From contig NZ_LT854639.1 of the NCBI RefSeq assembly GCF_900184255.1, positions 432,809 through 496,808 of the forward strand: a stretch of 64,000 bases of DNA. The letters are read 5' to 3'. Under the pieces are notes generated by a model. It searched no databases and was not told the DNA's origin. It saw nothing but the letters and a program-made list of their open reading frames with translations. Positions 8,881-17,698 of the stretch are shown piece by piece; within the stretch, counting starts at the first letter, position 1; every line of letters begins with the position of its first letter. This stretch comes from Haloimpatiens massiliensis (GTDB lineage: Bacteria > Bacillota > Clostridia > Clostridiales > Clostridiaceae). A program made the position numbers and the translations under genes.

Positions 8881-9624
8881 ATGGTTGGAATTCATAAAAA
8901 AGATTTCGATAAAAATAAAATTAAAGCAATATTATTAGATTCAGGGAAAGTATTAAATACTCCAGTAACAGGACACTGGTTTATAACACCTAACTTTTTC
9001 ACATATGTTGATAAAAAAACTTTTACTTCAATAAAACCAACTCAAAAAAAATTAGCCTTTGATAAAGCTATGGAATACATTAGTAAACAGAATTTAATTA
9101 TTGATGAAGAGGAAGAATATAAATATTTTATTGAGTATTATAAAATTCTTTCAAAATATTTACCTGAATTACAATTAAAAAATGAAGATGTTCAGGCTAT
9201 TACAAAAGATTATGTATATAACTATACTAAATATATCTTTTTTAGTGATGCTATAAATCTTATACCAGAATTGAGCAAATTCTATAAATTAGCAGTAGTA
9301 TCAGATGCATGGCCATCTCTAGAAAATGTTTTTAGACAAGCAGGCTTAAGGGATTACTTTTCATCATTTATCATATCTTCGCAAAAGGGAGTTACAAAAC
9401 CCCATGAATTAATGTATAAAACAGCACTTGAGGATCTTAATGTTTCCCCAAATGAAGCAATATTTATTGATGACAATATTAAAAACTGCCATGGAGCCAT
9501 AAAGCTTGGAATTACTTCATTTGTACTATGTAGGGGCCTAAAATCCTATGCTTATCATAAATTAAAACATAGAAATTACAACATAATTAAAAATTTAATT
9601 GATATTAAAAATATATTAAATTAG
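8881..9624 (+). CDS. HAD-like hydrolase lacking second motif I aspartate
   Basis: A 247-residue cytoplasmic protein of the HAD fold. Motif I reads AILLDSGKVLN, so the nucleophile Asp is present but the acid/base Asp two residues on is Gly, as in the DxG subgroup of HAD phosphatases. Motif II is AVVSDAWPS, motif III the lysine in GVTKPHELMY, motif IV IFIDDNIKNC. A helical cap lies between motifs I and II. Start ATG 8881 follows AAGGAGGAATATTA; the earlier ATG at 8833 has no good site. Thirteen bases separate it from the MraY-like gene, so the two are co-transcribed. A role on a phosphorylated lipid or nucleotide made or used by MraY is possible but only inferred. Confidence 0.8.
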   Translation: MVGIHKKDFDKNKIKAILLDSGKVLNTPVTGHWFITPNFFTYVDKKTFTSIKPTQKKLAFDKAMEYISKQNLIIDEEEEYKYFIEYYKILSKYLPELQLKNEDVQAITKDYVYNYTKYIFFSDAINLIPELSKFYKLAVVSDAWPSLENVFRQAGLRDYFSSFIISSQKGVTKPHELMYKTALEDLNVSPNEAIFIDDNIKNCHGAIKLGITSFVLCRGLKSYAYHKLKHRNYNIIKNLIDIKNILN

Positions 9625-9636
9625 AGAGGATTTTTT

Positions 9637-10590
9637 ATGATTACTATTATTTTTGCTATATTATTAAGCTTTTTGATATGTTCAATCACTGGATTGATTC
9701 TCATTCCATTATTTAATAAATTGAAATTGGGGCAAAACATAAAAAAAGAAGCCCCTAAAAGTCATAATAAGAAAGCTGGCACACCTACATTTGGTGGTAT
9801 TATATTTATTTTTTCATCAATCATTACAATGCTCATTTTTATAGAGAACTGTAACAAAGAATTTCTGATTGTTTTATCAGCTTTTTTAGCTTTTGGAATC
9901 ATAGGTTTCATTGATGATTTTTTAAAGAAAAAGCATAAAAAGAACGAAGGATTAACTCCAATTGAAAAAATGGTATTATTACTTTTTGTTTCAACGATTT
10001 TTGCCTTTTATTCATATTACAATTCTTCAATTGGTTCATTAATTATAATTCCTTTTACTAAAAAATCATTTGATTTAGGAATACTCTACATACCATTTAT
10101 TATTTTTTATTATGTTTCAACAACCAATGCAGTAAATCTAACTGATGGTATAGATGGCCTTGCTACCTCAATAACACTGCTTATAATAACATTTTTTATT
10201 TTCATAAGTTTTAATATGGGTTATTACTCATTATCAATATTTTGCGGATGTGTGGCAGGCTCTTTACTCGGATTTCTAAAGTATAATTCTTATCCAGCTA
10301 AAATAATTATGGGTGATACTGGCTCTTTAGCTCTTGGTGGTGTTGTTGCAACAGTAGCTATGATACTTAAAAACCCACTTATCCTTATTATCGTTGGGGG
10401 GATCTACGTTATTGAAACACTGTCAGTAATAATTCAGATAGCATCCTTTAAATTATTAAAAAAACGTGTTTTTAAGATGGCGCCTATCCATCACTCATTT
10501 GAACTATGTGGATGGCATGAGACTAAAATAGTTTTAGTATTTTCAATTATAACAACAATTTTATGCCTTATTGGATTTTTATCATTTTGA
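9637..10590 (+). CDS. MraY-like phospho-MurNAc-pentapeptide transferase paralogue
   Basis: A 317-residue polytopic membrane enzyme with about ten transmembrane segments. Signature stretches are GTPTFGGIIFI, GFIDDFLKKK (the Asp pair binding Mg2+), TNAVNLTDGIDGLAT, IIMGDTGSLALGG and MAPIHHSFELCGW. These are MraY hallmarks, including the HHxE loop region that separates MraY from WecA-type enzymes. MraY joins UDP-MurNAc-pentapeptide to undecaprenyl phosphate to form lipid I at the inner face of the membrane. It is not in a dcw cluster here but follows a HAD-like gene, so it is probably a second copy. It could provide a drug-tolerant variant or act on a modified precursor. A terminator hairpin follows at 10621. 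Confidence 0.88.
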   Translation: MITIIFAILLSFLICSITGLILIPLFNKLKLGQNIKKEAPKSHNKKAGTPTFGGIIFIFSSIITMLIFIENCNKEFLIVLSAFLAFGIIGFIDDFLKKKHKKNEGLTPIEKMVLLLFVSTIFAFYSYYNSSIGSLIIIPFTKKSFDLGILYIPFIIFYYVSTTNAVNLTDGIDGLATSITLLIITFFIFISFNMGYYSLSIFCGCVAGSLLGFLKYNSYPAKIIMGDTGSLALGGVVATVAMILKNPLILIIVGGIYVIETLSVIIQIASFKLLKKRVFKMAPIHHSFELCGWHETKIVLVFSIITTILCLIGFLSF

Positions 10591-10620
10591 TTAATAATTT
10601 CCTTATAGAACAACTCTCAA

Positions 10621-10665
10621 AAATAGTAGCCTACCCACTGCACAAAATGAGTTGGCTACTATTTT
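10621..10665 (+). terminator. Terminator of the HAD-mraY pair
   Basis: AAATAGTAGCC pairs with GGCTACTATTT, followed by a T run. It lies 30 bases after the mraY stop. Confidence 0.85.
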
Positions 10666-10711
10666 TATAATTATTTATCTATTCACTTTCATAAATAAAT
10701 TTCTAAGTGCG

Positions 10712-10763
10712 TATCTACCGTTATCCCCCACTTTCATAGAATATGGGAGTATTACGGTAGATA
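10712..10763. repeat. Palindrome F-like, degenerate copy
   Basis: TATCTACCGTTAT and ATTACGGTAGATA arms enclose CCCCCACTT and GGGAGT. The pattern (ACCG/GTAA..CTCCCACTT..GGGAGTGTTACGG) resembles the perfect palindrome at 33395-33470, so it may be a decayed family member. It lies between two convergent genes. Confidence 0.5.
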
Positions 10764-10878
10764 ACCCTCGTATAAACTGCTTTTTATCTCTACTAAATAG
10801 CTCCCTCTTATAATTAAAAAGTATGCTATTTCATATTACATTATTCTAAAAGTAAAATGTGAACAATAATCAATTATA

Positions 10879-12849
10879 TTAAATATTCCAACTATTAATT
10901 TGTTTAATATACATCCATTTAGCAAATAGATAATATATTGTTTGTAGGACTAAATATATTCCACCAATAAATGCAAAATACTTCATATACAAAAGTCCCA
11001 CAGATTTTACTGCAAAAGCAGCATGAAGGGTTGCAACTGTAAGTGGCAAGAAAAACATTGTAAAACTTTGAATACTAACTACTTTTTTTATTTCTTCTTG
11101 TGTGACACCTATCTTTTTTAATCCTATAAAATCTTGCTTATCTTTCTGAATTTCGTTAAACATTTTAAAATATAATATACTTCCTGTTGCAATGAAAAAT
11201 ATCATTGCAATAAATGTTCCTATAAATAAAAGCATAGATAACACTTTCATCATTGATGCTGCACCTAACACTCTCTCAGTAAAGAAACTTTCTTTACCTT
11301 TTGTAACTAAATTTTTTATTTCTTTTACTGCATTAGAAGCTTTTAAATTATGTTTAATGTTGTATCCATAATAAGTATACTTACTAGCAGGTGAAACTTT
11401 ATTCCACATTTTTTTAAAATCATCATTATTAACAATTATAGTACTAGTATTTTGCTCATCTGCATTTATAATTCCACCTTTTATATTATTTAATATATTA
11501 AATCTACTTATTGAGCCTTCGATATTTAAGTTTAAAGTCCTCTGATGCTTAAAAGGAAGCTCTGTTTTTTGATTAGCTATATCATTAGTTAAATCATAAG
11601 TATATATTATTACTTGTCCATTTTTTAAATCTAAAGATTTCTTATTATACTGTTTTGCAAGTTCATTAAAACTATCCTCTGACATTATGTTAAAATCGGT
11701 TTTATTTATTTTTATACCATAAGTACTTTTCTTATTTTCTACTACCGTATCATTATTTTTCGCTTTTATTAATTCTACTTTGTTTTTATATTTTATATGA
11801 AATTTATACTTATTTAATATATCTTCAACTTTACCCTTAGGTATAACTTTATAGGAATTTACACTCTGCTCTATAATTCCTATATCCTGTGGACAATTTT
11901 CTTCCATTGAAGATAAACTGATCTTTTGCAGTGAATAAACTGATATAGCTGATGCAAGGGTAATTCCACTAAGTATTGATGTAATAAACAATACTTTTGC
12001 ATTATCTTTTAATTTATATATAATTTGAGATAAGGTTATTAGATTTATACCTTTATAATAAACTTTTTTAGTATTTTGTAGTTTATTTGCAAAATACACA
12101 CTAAATTGTGAAAACAAAAGTTTAGTGCCTATTATTACAACTATAAGTATTGGAATCATTGTAGCTACAATAGCCGATTTAGAAAGTATGCCTACAATAT
12201 ATCCAGATACAATAAGTATTATTGCTAGTGCTGCTTTTATTTTAGAGAACTTTGGTGTAGCCTTAGGTATTCTTTCACCTTTTAATAATTCTGCAATATT
12301 ATTATTTTTTATTTTGAAACTTGTAATAAAGCTTATAAGATTAAGAAGTATAAAAAAACTTACTATTGTTATTTTTACAGCTTTACTTGATACTGAAAAT
12401 GGAATTTCTGCGTTTAAATCTAAAATTGCAGACACAGCTAGAAAGAATAATTTTGAAAATAGAATTCCAAAGAATACCCCTGTAATAATAGAAGCAATGG
12501 AAATTATTATATTCTCAAACATAACATATCGTCTTATTTGGTCTTTGGTCAATCCAAACATCGATAAAAGTCCAAACTCTTTTTCTCTAGACTTTAAAAA
12601 ACTCGTTATTGAGTAATTTGAAAATATAAAAGTAAAAATTACTATTACAAATTCACATAAGTACATTAATCGGCTGGATACAGTGGCAATGGTCCCATCA
12701 CCAATATTTCCACTACTCACACCTTTATTATATATAAAATTAGCAAATATAAAAAATATAGTTACAACTATTACATTACTTAAATAATACATAACATATT
12801 TATTTAAGTTTCCCTTAATATTTTTAATAGCTATATTGTTAATTTTCAT
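10879..12849 (-). CDS. BceB-type ABC transporter permease
   Basis: A 656-residue integral membrane protein. About ten transmembrane segments are arranged as in BceB/FtsX-type permeases, with a large extracellular domain of about 200 residues (roughly 310-520) between segments 7 and 8. The N-terminus MKINNIAIKNIKGNLNKYVM and the stretch KSREKEFGLLSMFGLTKDQI are typical. These permeases work with a dedicated ATPase and sensor kinase in detecting and removing cell-wall-active peptides such as bacitracin or lantibiotics. ATG 12849 has GGAGG. It is the last gene of the module; the ATPase lies 73 bases upstream. Which peptide it senses cannot be told. Confidence 0.9.
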   Translation of the reverse strand: MKINNIAIKNIKGNLNKYVMYYLSNVIVVTIFFIFANFIYNKGVSSGNIGDGTIATVSSRLMYLCEFVIVIFTFIFSNYSITSFLKSREKEFGLLSMFGLTKDQIRRYVMFENIIISIASIITGVFFGILFSKLFFLAVSAILDLNAEIPFSVSSKAVKITIVSFFILLNLISFITSFKIKNNNIAELLKGERIPKATPKFSKIKAALAIILIVSGYIVGILSKSAIVATMIPILIVVIIGTKLLFSQFSVYFANKLQNTKKVYYKGINLITLSQIIYKLKDNAKVLFITSILSGITLASAISVYSLQKISLSSMEENCPQDIGIIEQSVNSYKVIPKGKVEDILNKYKFHIKYKNKVELIKAKNNDTVVENKKSTYGIKINKTDFNIMSEDSFNELAKQYNKKSLDLKNGQVIIYTYDLTNDIANQKTELPFKHQRTLNLNIEGSISRFNILNNIKGGIINADEQNTSTIIVNNDDFKKMWNKVSPASKYTYYGYNIKHNLKASNAVKEIKNLVTKGKESFFTERVLGAASMMKVLSMLLFIGTFIAMIFFIATGSILYFKMFNEIQKDKQDFIGLKKIGVTQEEIKKVVSIQSFTMFFLPLTVATLHAAFAVKSVGLLYMKYFAFIGGIYLVLQTIYYLFAKWMYIKQINSWNI

Positions 12850-12922
12850 TTAAATCCTCCTTCATTATATAATTGACTACTTACTTTTTTTGATTCTATC
12901 TTTCACATTAAAAATTCTCCTT

Positions 12923-13693
12923 CTACAGTTTATAATTGTCTGCCCTGCTTCCTAAAAGCGAAAGAGAATCCATGATTTCCTTGAAAAATGCTTGTCTATT
13001 TCCTCCATTTACAATTTCTAAAAAATATTTTCCATCCTTAATCATAATTATTCTTTTGCAAAAGCTTGCGGAAAAAGGATCGTGAGTAACCATCATTATA
13101 GTGGCTTCTTTTTTGTTATTTAAATTTGTCAAAGTTTCCATAACATCCTGTGAAGCCTTAGAATCTAGATTTCCTGTAGGTTCATCTGCAAGAATTATAG
13201 AAGGATTATGAATAAGTGCTCTAGCACAAGCTGCTCTTTGCTGCTGCCCTCCTGAAATTTCATATGGTTTTTTATTTAAAATATCTTTAATATTTAAAAG
13301 CTTTGCAATATCTTCCACTCTATTTTCTATTTCCCTTACATTAACTTTTTCTAATACAAGTGGTAATATTATATTTTCCTTTATAGATAAGGAGTCTAGA
13401 AGATTAAAATCTTGAAATATAAAACCTAGCTCTTTTCTTCTAAACAAAGCAATATTTTTTTCATCTAACTTTGTAGGATTTGTCCCATTTATAAAAAGTT
13501 CTCCTGATGTAGGACTATCTATTGTTGCCATTATATTTAACAACGTGGTTTTACCACTACCAGAGGGACCCATTACCCCTAGAAATTCACCTTTTTCAAT
13601 TTCCAAACTAAATTTATCTAACGCCTTAAAGGTCATTCCACCTTTTTTTCCACCATATATTTTTGTTATATTTTCAACTTTTAAAATTGACAT
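12923..13693 (-). CDS. BceA-type ABC transporter ATPase
   Basis: A 256-residue ATPase with Walker A GPSGSGKTTLL, Q-loop FIFQDFNLL, signature EISGGQQQRAACARAL, Walker B SIILADEPTGNLD and the switch histidine in MMVTHDPFSA. All catalytic residues are intact. It belongs to the MacB/LolD/BceA group that powers the following permease. ATG 13693 follows AGGAGG; the upstream in-frame ATG at 13798 would run back through the terminator hairpin and is rejected. The hairpin at 13753 between the kinase gene and this gene suggests that the transporter genes have their own promoter, as in other Bce systems where the response regulator activates it. Confidence 0.93.
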   Translation of the reverse strand: MSILKVENITKIYGGKKGGMTFKALDKFSLEIEKGEFLGVMGPSGSGKTTLLNIMATIDSPTSGELFINGTNPTKLDEKNIALFRRKELGFIFQDFNLLDSLSIKENIILPLVLEKVNVREIENRVEDIAKLLNIKDILNKKPYEISGGQQQRAACARALIHNPSIILADEPTGNLDSKASQDVMETLTNLNNKKEATIMMVTHDPFSASFCKRIIMIKDGKYFLEIVNGGNRQAFFKEIMDSLSLLGSRADNYKL

Positions 13694-13752
13694 AATAAAA
13701 ACCTCCTGCTTTATATATTCTTTTGAGACTATGATTTTATTATAAAAAAAAT

Positions 13753-13778
13753 AGAGAAATCTTAGTATCGATTTCTCT
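13753..13778 (-). terminator. Terminator/attenuator between kinase and ABC genes
   Basis: AGAGAAATC and GATTTCTCT arms, followed on the minus strand by an eight-base T run. It separates the two-component genes from the transporter genes. Confidence 0.75.
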
Positions 13779-13813
13779 TTCATTTTGAATATTAACATTA
13801 CAATTTTGAAAGG

Positions 13814-14863
13814 TTACAATGCAAATATATTTTTTCCTTTATAAAAAACAATATAAAATTTTGTTCCTTGTCCTTCTTCTGATTCAACATATAATTCATT
13901 TCCAAGCTCATTACAAATCCGTTTTGATAAATACATGCCCATGCCTGTAGACTCCGCAGTCTTTCTACCATTTTTACCTGTAAAGAAAATATTAAATACC
14001 CTGCCTAAATCTTCTTTTGGTATACCAATGCCATTGTCTTCAATGGTTACAACTACTTTTTCAGCCCCATCTTTTATTTTAAAGTTTATAGCTTTTTTAT
14101 GTTTTTCTGCTGCAATTGTATATTTTATTGCATTAATAACAATTTGATTTATAACAAAATATATCCACTTTTTATCTGTTTGAACAATGGTAGATTTACC
14201 TATTATTTCAGGAAATATTTTATTCTTAATAAGTAATTTTTTATTATCATTTATTACTTTTCTTAAAATCAATAATATATCTATATCTTGCACATTAAAA
14301 TCATGGTTAAATTCATTTATTCTTGCATTATATAACATGATATTAAGACCTTGTGATATTTTTTCATTTTCCTCACCAATACTATCAAAAACTTCCTTGT
14401 ATTCACATGCATTTTGTTCCTGAAGTATTAGATTAATTACAGATACAGGTGTCTTCATTTGATGCACCCATTGATTTATAAAATTTGAATAGTTCTTTTG
14501 AATGTCTTCATATTTATAAACTTTACCTTCATATGATTTATGTAACTTTTTCAATAAATCTTTAAAAATTTTTTGCTCTATACTTCTAACTTCACCTACA
14601 TTTATAATATCATCTATGATATTTTCAGAATTTAATGTTTCATAAAGCCTTTTGTAAAATGCTCTTACTTTTGCGTACTCACATAATAAAAATATACTAA
14701 GTATCACTATAGAAACAAGATATGCATACAATATATTTATTATGGGAAAATCTATTATTTTTATAAATAAGGTCAAATGCATTATTAAAATAACTAAAGA
14801 TATACTTATGAAATAAACTATTACATAAGCTATTCTATCTTTTAAAAAATCTGTAAATTTCAT
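13814..14863 (-). CDS. BceS-type sensor histidine kinase
   Basis: A 349-residue intramembrane-sensing kinase. Two transmembrane segments near residues 15-60 have almost no extracellular loop (ISLVILIMHLTLFIKII, YAYLVSIVILSIFLLCEYA). The H-box is FINQWVHQMKTPVSVI, the form seen in BceS-like kinases. The N-box is INQIVINAIKYT, and G-boxes are IEDNGIGIPK and STGMGMYLSK. These kinases do not see the peptide themselves but respond to the activity of the partner permease. I placed the start at ATG 14863 after GGGTG; GTG 14872 overlaps that site. It follows the regulator gene by 21 bases and forms an operon with it. Confidence 0.9.
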   Translation of the reverse strand: MKFTDFLKDRIAYVIVYFISISLVILIMHLTLFIKIIDFPIINILYAYLVSIVILSIFLLCEYAKVRAFYKRLYETLNSENIIDDIINVGEVRSIEQKIFKDLLKKLHKSYEGKVYKYEDIQKNYSNFINQWVHQMKTPVSVINLILQEQNACEYKEVFDSIGEENEKISQGLNIMLYNARINEFNHDFNVQDIDILLILRKVINDNKKLLIKNKIFPEIIGKSTIVQTDKKWIYFVINQIVINAIKYTIAAEKHKKAINFKIKDGAEKVVVTIEDNGIGIPKEDLGRVFNIFFTGKNGRKTAESTGMGMYLSKRICNELGNELYVESEEGQGTKFYIVFYKGKNIFAL

Positions 14864-14884
14864 TTTATTCACCCACTCTTTACT

Positions 14885-15571
14885 CTACCAATTGTTAGTA
14901 AGCATATATCCTTGACCACGTTTTGTCTCTATAGCATTAGTAATCCCTACTTCCTCTAGCCTCTTTCTAAGTCGTGTAACATTCACAGAAAGAGTATTAT
15001 CATCAATAAAATCAGTATCACTCCAAAGGATCTCCAGCAAAGTATCTCTTGAAACAATCTTATTTATGTTTTTCACAAAATGCAATAAAAGAGAAAACTC
15101 ATTTTTACTAAGTTGAGTTTTTTTGCCTTTATATTCTAAAAGATTCTTATCTGTATGTAATATAAAATCACCAATTTTTAAAAAATCCATATGATTTTTA
15201 GCATAGCTGCCATATACTCTTCTCAACACACCTTTTATCTTTGCCAATAGCACATCGTAAGAAAATGGTTTTGTTATAAACTCATCTCCTCCATTATTTA
15301 TTGCCATTACTTGATCCATATCAGAATCTCTAGCTGATATAAATACTATTGGTACTTTAGAATCAACTCTTATTTCACTACACCAATAAAAACCATCAAA
15401 AAAAGGAAGGTTTATATCCATCAAAACCAGATGCGGCTTATACTCCAAAAATTCATCTTTTATATTTGAAAAATCTTTAACTAGAAATGCTTTATATCCA
15501 TATCGTTCTAAGTGATTTTTTATAAGTTCAGCCATTTTCTTATCATCTTCTATAATCATAATACTATACAA
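14885..15571 (-). CDS. BceR-type OmpR-family response regulator
   Basis: A 228-residue regulator. The receiver domain has IMIIEDD, the phosphoacceptor in LVLMDINLPFFDG and the conserved lysine in FITKPF. The C-terminal winged helix has LSKNEFSLLLHF, IVSRDTLLEILW and LSVNVTRLRKRLEE. It should activate the ABC transporter genes downstream when phosphorylated by the adjacent kinase. The likely start is TTG at 15571 (reads (M)YSIMIIEDD, the normal register), with AAAGG 11 bases ahead; GTG 15580 would overlap that site. A non-ATG start is unusual for this module. Confidence 0.88.
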   Translation of the reverse strand: MYSIMIIEDDKKMAELIKNHLERYGYKAFLVKDFSNIKDEFLEYKPHLVLMDINLPFFDGFYWCSEIRVDSKVPIVFISARDSDMDQVMAINNGGDEFITKPFSYDVLLAKIKGVLRRVYGSYAKNHMDFLKIGDFILHTDKNLLEYKGKKTQLSKNEFSLLLHFVKNINKIVSRDTLLEILWSDTDFIDDNTLSVNVTRLRKRLEEVGITNAIETKRGQGYMLTNNW

Positions 15572-15813
15572 AATTACCACAACCTTTAAATATTTATATA
15601 CTTATTTTACAATACTTAATTTATTAACTAAAGTAGTTTACGTTTAATTTCCATTTACACTAACAAACTTATGAAATTGCTTTTATCATTTGTCATAAGA
15701 TAACACATCTTATCCAGTAATATTATAACTCTTCACCAAAAAAACTAAATAACATATACTATATTATCTAAACATTATAATTTTTCAATATGAAAACAAC
15801 TTTAATATATTAT
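15572..15813. other. Gap upstream of the Bce regulator
   Basis: AT-rich sequence without a gene; it must contain the promoter of the two-component operon, but no clear -35/-10 pair stands out. Repeat B copy 1 follows. Confidence 0.35.
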
Positions 15814-16130
15814 TATGATTATCCCACAAAAAGCATTACATTACCTGAATTATGAAATTTCTCTGGAATGACTTGCATAAGAAGCGAAGGAACTGTTTAA
15901 ATTTAATTTTAGAAATTCTTCTTTTAGACAGATAAAATTATCGTAATCCTTAAAAGGACGCCAGGCTAGCGAACCTGAGGCAGGACGCTGAATGTGAGCG
16001 TTAGATAATTTTATATGGCTAAAAGATTAGAATTTCTTAAATTAAATTTATTGTTCCGAGCTCTTATACAAGTCATGGAGGAGAAATTTCATAATTCCAT
16101 CACATTATACCTTATTGTGGTTTAATCATT
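15814..16130. repeat. Palindromic element B, copy 1 (317 bp)
   Basis: The ends are inverted: GAATTATGAAATTTCTC near 15850 against GAGAAATTTCATAATTC near 16080, inside outer ends TATGATTA..CCACAA and TTGTGGTTTAATCAT. The arms stay complementary, with mismatches, for about 140 bases each. The centre contains GACGCCAGGCTAGCGAACC. A second copy in the opposite orientation lies at 29319-29634. It encodes no protein. The shape is that of a foldback MITE. Confidence 0.9.
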
Positions 16131-16175
16131 ATTATTTATTTTATAAAAAGCAAAATCCAAAAGGGGGATATAGCA

Positions 16176-16493
16176 ATGCCAAGCGATATAATACTACCAA
16201 AAGAATATGAAATAGAAGGCATCATCAGTGATAATGGAAAGATTTTAAAAGGAGATGGTTTTTCAGTTAGCCATCCTTATTTAGGAGTATATGTGGTTAA
16301 ATTCGACCATCCTTTCTTCTATCAAGCGCCTGAAATCACCATAGAAGCATCTGGACTAACACAAGGTGCAACAGCAATGGTAATTGATAAAAACTTAAAC
16401 GCCTTTAAATACTTTACCCTTCAAATAGAACCATATGATATGTATTTACAGGATTTAGAAATAAATTTTTCAGCTAAGGGTCTTAAGAATTAA
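16176..16493 (+). CDS. Small beta-rich protein, tandem paralogue 1
   Basis: A 105-residue protein without a signal peptide or membrane segment. Its body is GIISDNGKILKGDGFSVSHP, then LGVYVVKFDHPFFYQAPEIT, a strand-rich pattern (G-x-I-x-x-G-x-G-F-x-V, G-x-Y-x-V-x-F-x-x-P-F, x-P-x-I) like a beta-sandwich module found at the ends of phage tail fibres and bacterial surface proteins. The next gene has the same pattern. An AAGGGGG site precedes ATG. I know no function for stand-alone copies; binding of a ligand or partner is a guess. Repeat B ends 45 bases upstream. Confidence 0.65.
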   Translation: MPSDIILPKEYEIEGIISDNGKILKGDGFSVSHPYLGVYVVKFDHPFFYQAPEITIEASGLTQGATAMVIDKNLNAFKYFTLQIEPYDMYLQDLEINFSAKGLKN

Positions 16494-16613
16494 ACTTAAG
16501 ATACTGTAATATGTATATTAATTTTGAATTTTAAATAACTATAAACACTTAATTCTATTTTAATAAAAATAAATTAAATAAGATTATAATATAACTGAAA
16601 GGAGATTATGATC

Positions 16614-16958
16614 ATGGAAAAATTACGAGAAAATAGCAAAGTTAGAGAAATAGATGGCTCTATAGCTTCTGATGGAAGAATTCTAAAGGGAGATGGTTTT
16701 ACAGTTACCCATGAACACCCTGGAGTTTATATTGTTAAATTCGATACTCCTTTCTATTTTTCACCACCAAGTATAGAAAGAATGGAAATAATAAACCCTT
16801 TTATTGAACCTTATGGTTATAAAGTAAAAATAATTGGTTCAGTAACTACAACCCACTTCAAATACTTCACCTATGAAATAAAAGATCATGATTTAATTAT
16901 GAAAGATATTGACCTTAATTATTTTTATGCTTGGGGCTATAAGGAACCTGAACCATAA
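16614..16958 (+). CDS. Small beta-rich protein, tandem paralogue 2
   Basis: A 114-residue paralogue of the preceding gene: GSIASDGRILKGDGFTVTHE, then PGVYIVKFDTPFYFSPPSIE, and an end-part HFKYFTYEIKDHDLIMKDID that matches AFKYFTLQIEPYDMYLQDLE in paralogue 1. Start ATG 16614 (MEKLREN) lies nine bases after GGAG; ATG 16608 is only three bases away from it. There is no export signal. The pair arose by duplication and has diverged strongly in the middle, as if two binding surfaces had specialised. A terminator follows at 16975. Confidence 0.65.
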   Translation: MEKLRENSKVREIDGSIASDGRILKGDGFTVTHEHPGVYIVKFDTPFYFSPPSIERMEIINPFIEPYGYKVKIIGSVTTTHFKYFTYEIKDHDLIMKDIDLNYFYAWGYKEPEP

Positions 16959-16974
16959 AGTACTCTACCGTAAA

Positions 16975-17010
16975 AACTACTCACCCTATTATCATAGAGC
17001 ATGAGTAGTT
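16975..17010 (+). terminator. Terminator after the tandem paralogues
   Basis: AACTACTCA pairs with TGAGTAGTT around an 18-base loop, followed by CTTATTTTCTT. Confidence 0.7.
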
Positions 17011-17149
17011 CTTATTTTCTTCTATTTATTTAATAAAACCTCATTCAAATTAAATGATTTCTATTTTTTCTCTTTTATCTTTCATTTATATATATATATT
17101 ATATAATAAATATATTAAGATAATATACTTTAGGAGGCTTTGTTTTTTT

Positions 17150-17614
17150 ATGAATAATAAACTGACAGAAGAAAATATAAAAAAATTAAGAGAAGAATTA
17201 GAATATAGAATGACTGTAAAAAGGGCTGAAATTGCAAAAGAAAAATTAGAAGCTGCTGCCCATGGTGATAGGTCTGAAAATGCAGAGTACAAAGAAGCTT
17301 GTGCAAACTATAGAGAAAATGATAATAGAATTCAATATTTAATGACCATGATTTCTACAGCAACTGTAATAGATGATGAAAATGTAGATAAATCAATATT
17401 AGGAGTTAATAGTAGAGCTAGAATCAAATTCATAGATGATGATTTTGAAGATGTTATAACATTAGTAACTACTATGGATTTAGATCCTGAAAATATGCAC
17501 ATAAGTATAGAATCAGACTTAGGAAAAGCTCTCTCCGGTAAAAAAGCTGGAGATGTAGTTGAAGTTAACGCTCCAGGAGAAAAATATTCAGTAGAAGTAT
17601 TGGAAATATTGTAA
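17150..17614 (+). CDS. GreA-family transcript cleavage factor
   Basis: A 154-residue protein with the two GreA parts. An N-terminal coiled coil carries the acidic tip HGDRSENAEYKEA (compare GDxSENAEY of GreA), whose acidic residues direct RNA polymerase to cleave backtracked RNA. The C-terminal FKBP-like domain ends SGKKAGDVVEVNAPG and EKYSVEVLEIL. ATG 17150 is preceded by AGGAGG 12 bases upstream; extension to 17054 adds a T-rich frame and is rejected. It stands alone with a terminator after it. Because clostridia usually have greA elsewhere, this may be a second copy. Confidence 0.85.
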   Translation: MNNKLTEENIKKLREELEYRMTVKRAEIAKEKLEAAAHGDRSENAEYKEACANYRENDNRIQYLMTMISTATVIDDENVDKSILGVNSRARIKFIDDDFEDVITLVTTMDLDPENMHISIESDLGKALSGKKAGDVVEVNAPGEKYSVEVLEIL

Positions 17615-17627
17615 TTTCTTGATATAT

Positions 17628-17674
17628 GAGTCCAGTAGGCACAACAATTAAGTTTGCCACTGGATTCTTTTTTA
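17628..17674. terminator. Terminator between convergent greA-like and MATE genes
   Basis: GAGTCCAGTAGGCA pairs with TTTGCCACTGGATTC, with one bulge, then seven T. It ends the GreA-like gene and may also serve the MATE gene. Confidence 0.8.
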
Positions 17675-17698
17675 ATCTTTTGTATACGTTTTATGATA

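Noticed and set aside
12125..12616. 163-codon ORF on the + strand inside the permease gene
   Set aside because: It is the complementary-strand shadow of the BceB-like permease, without a ribosome site or coding character of its own.
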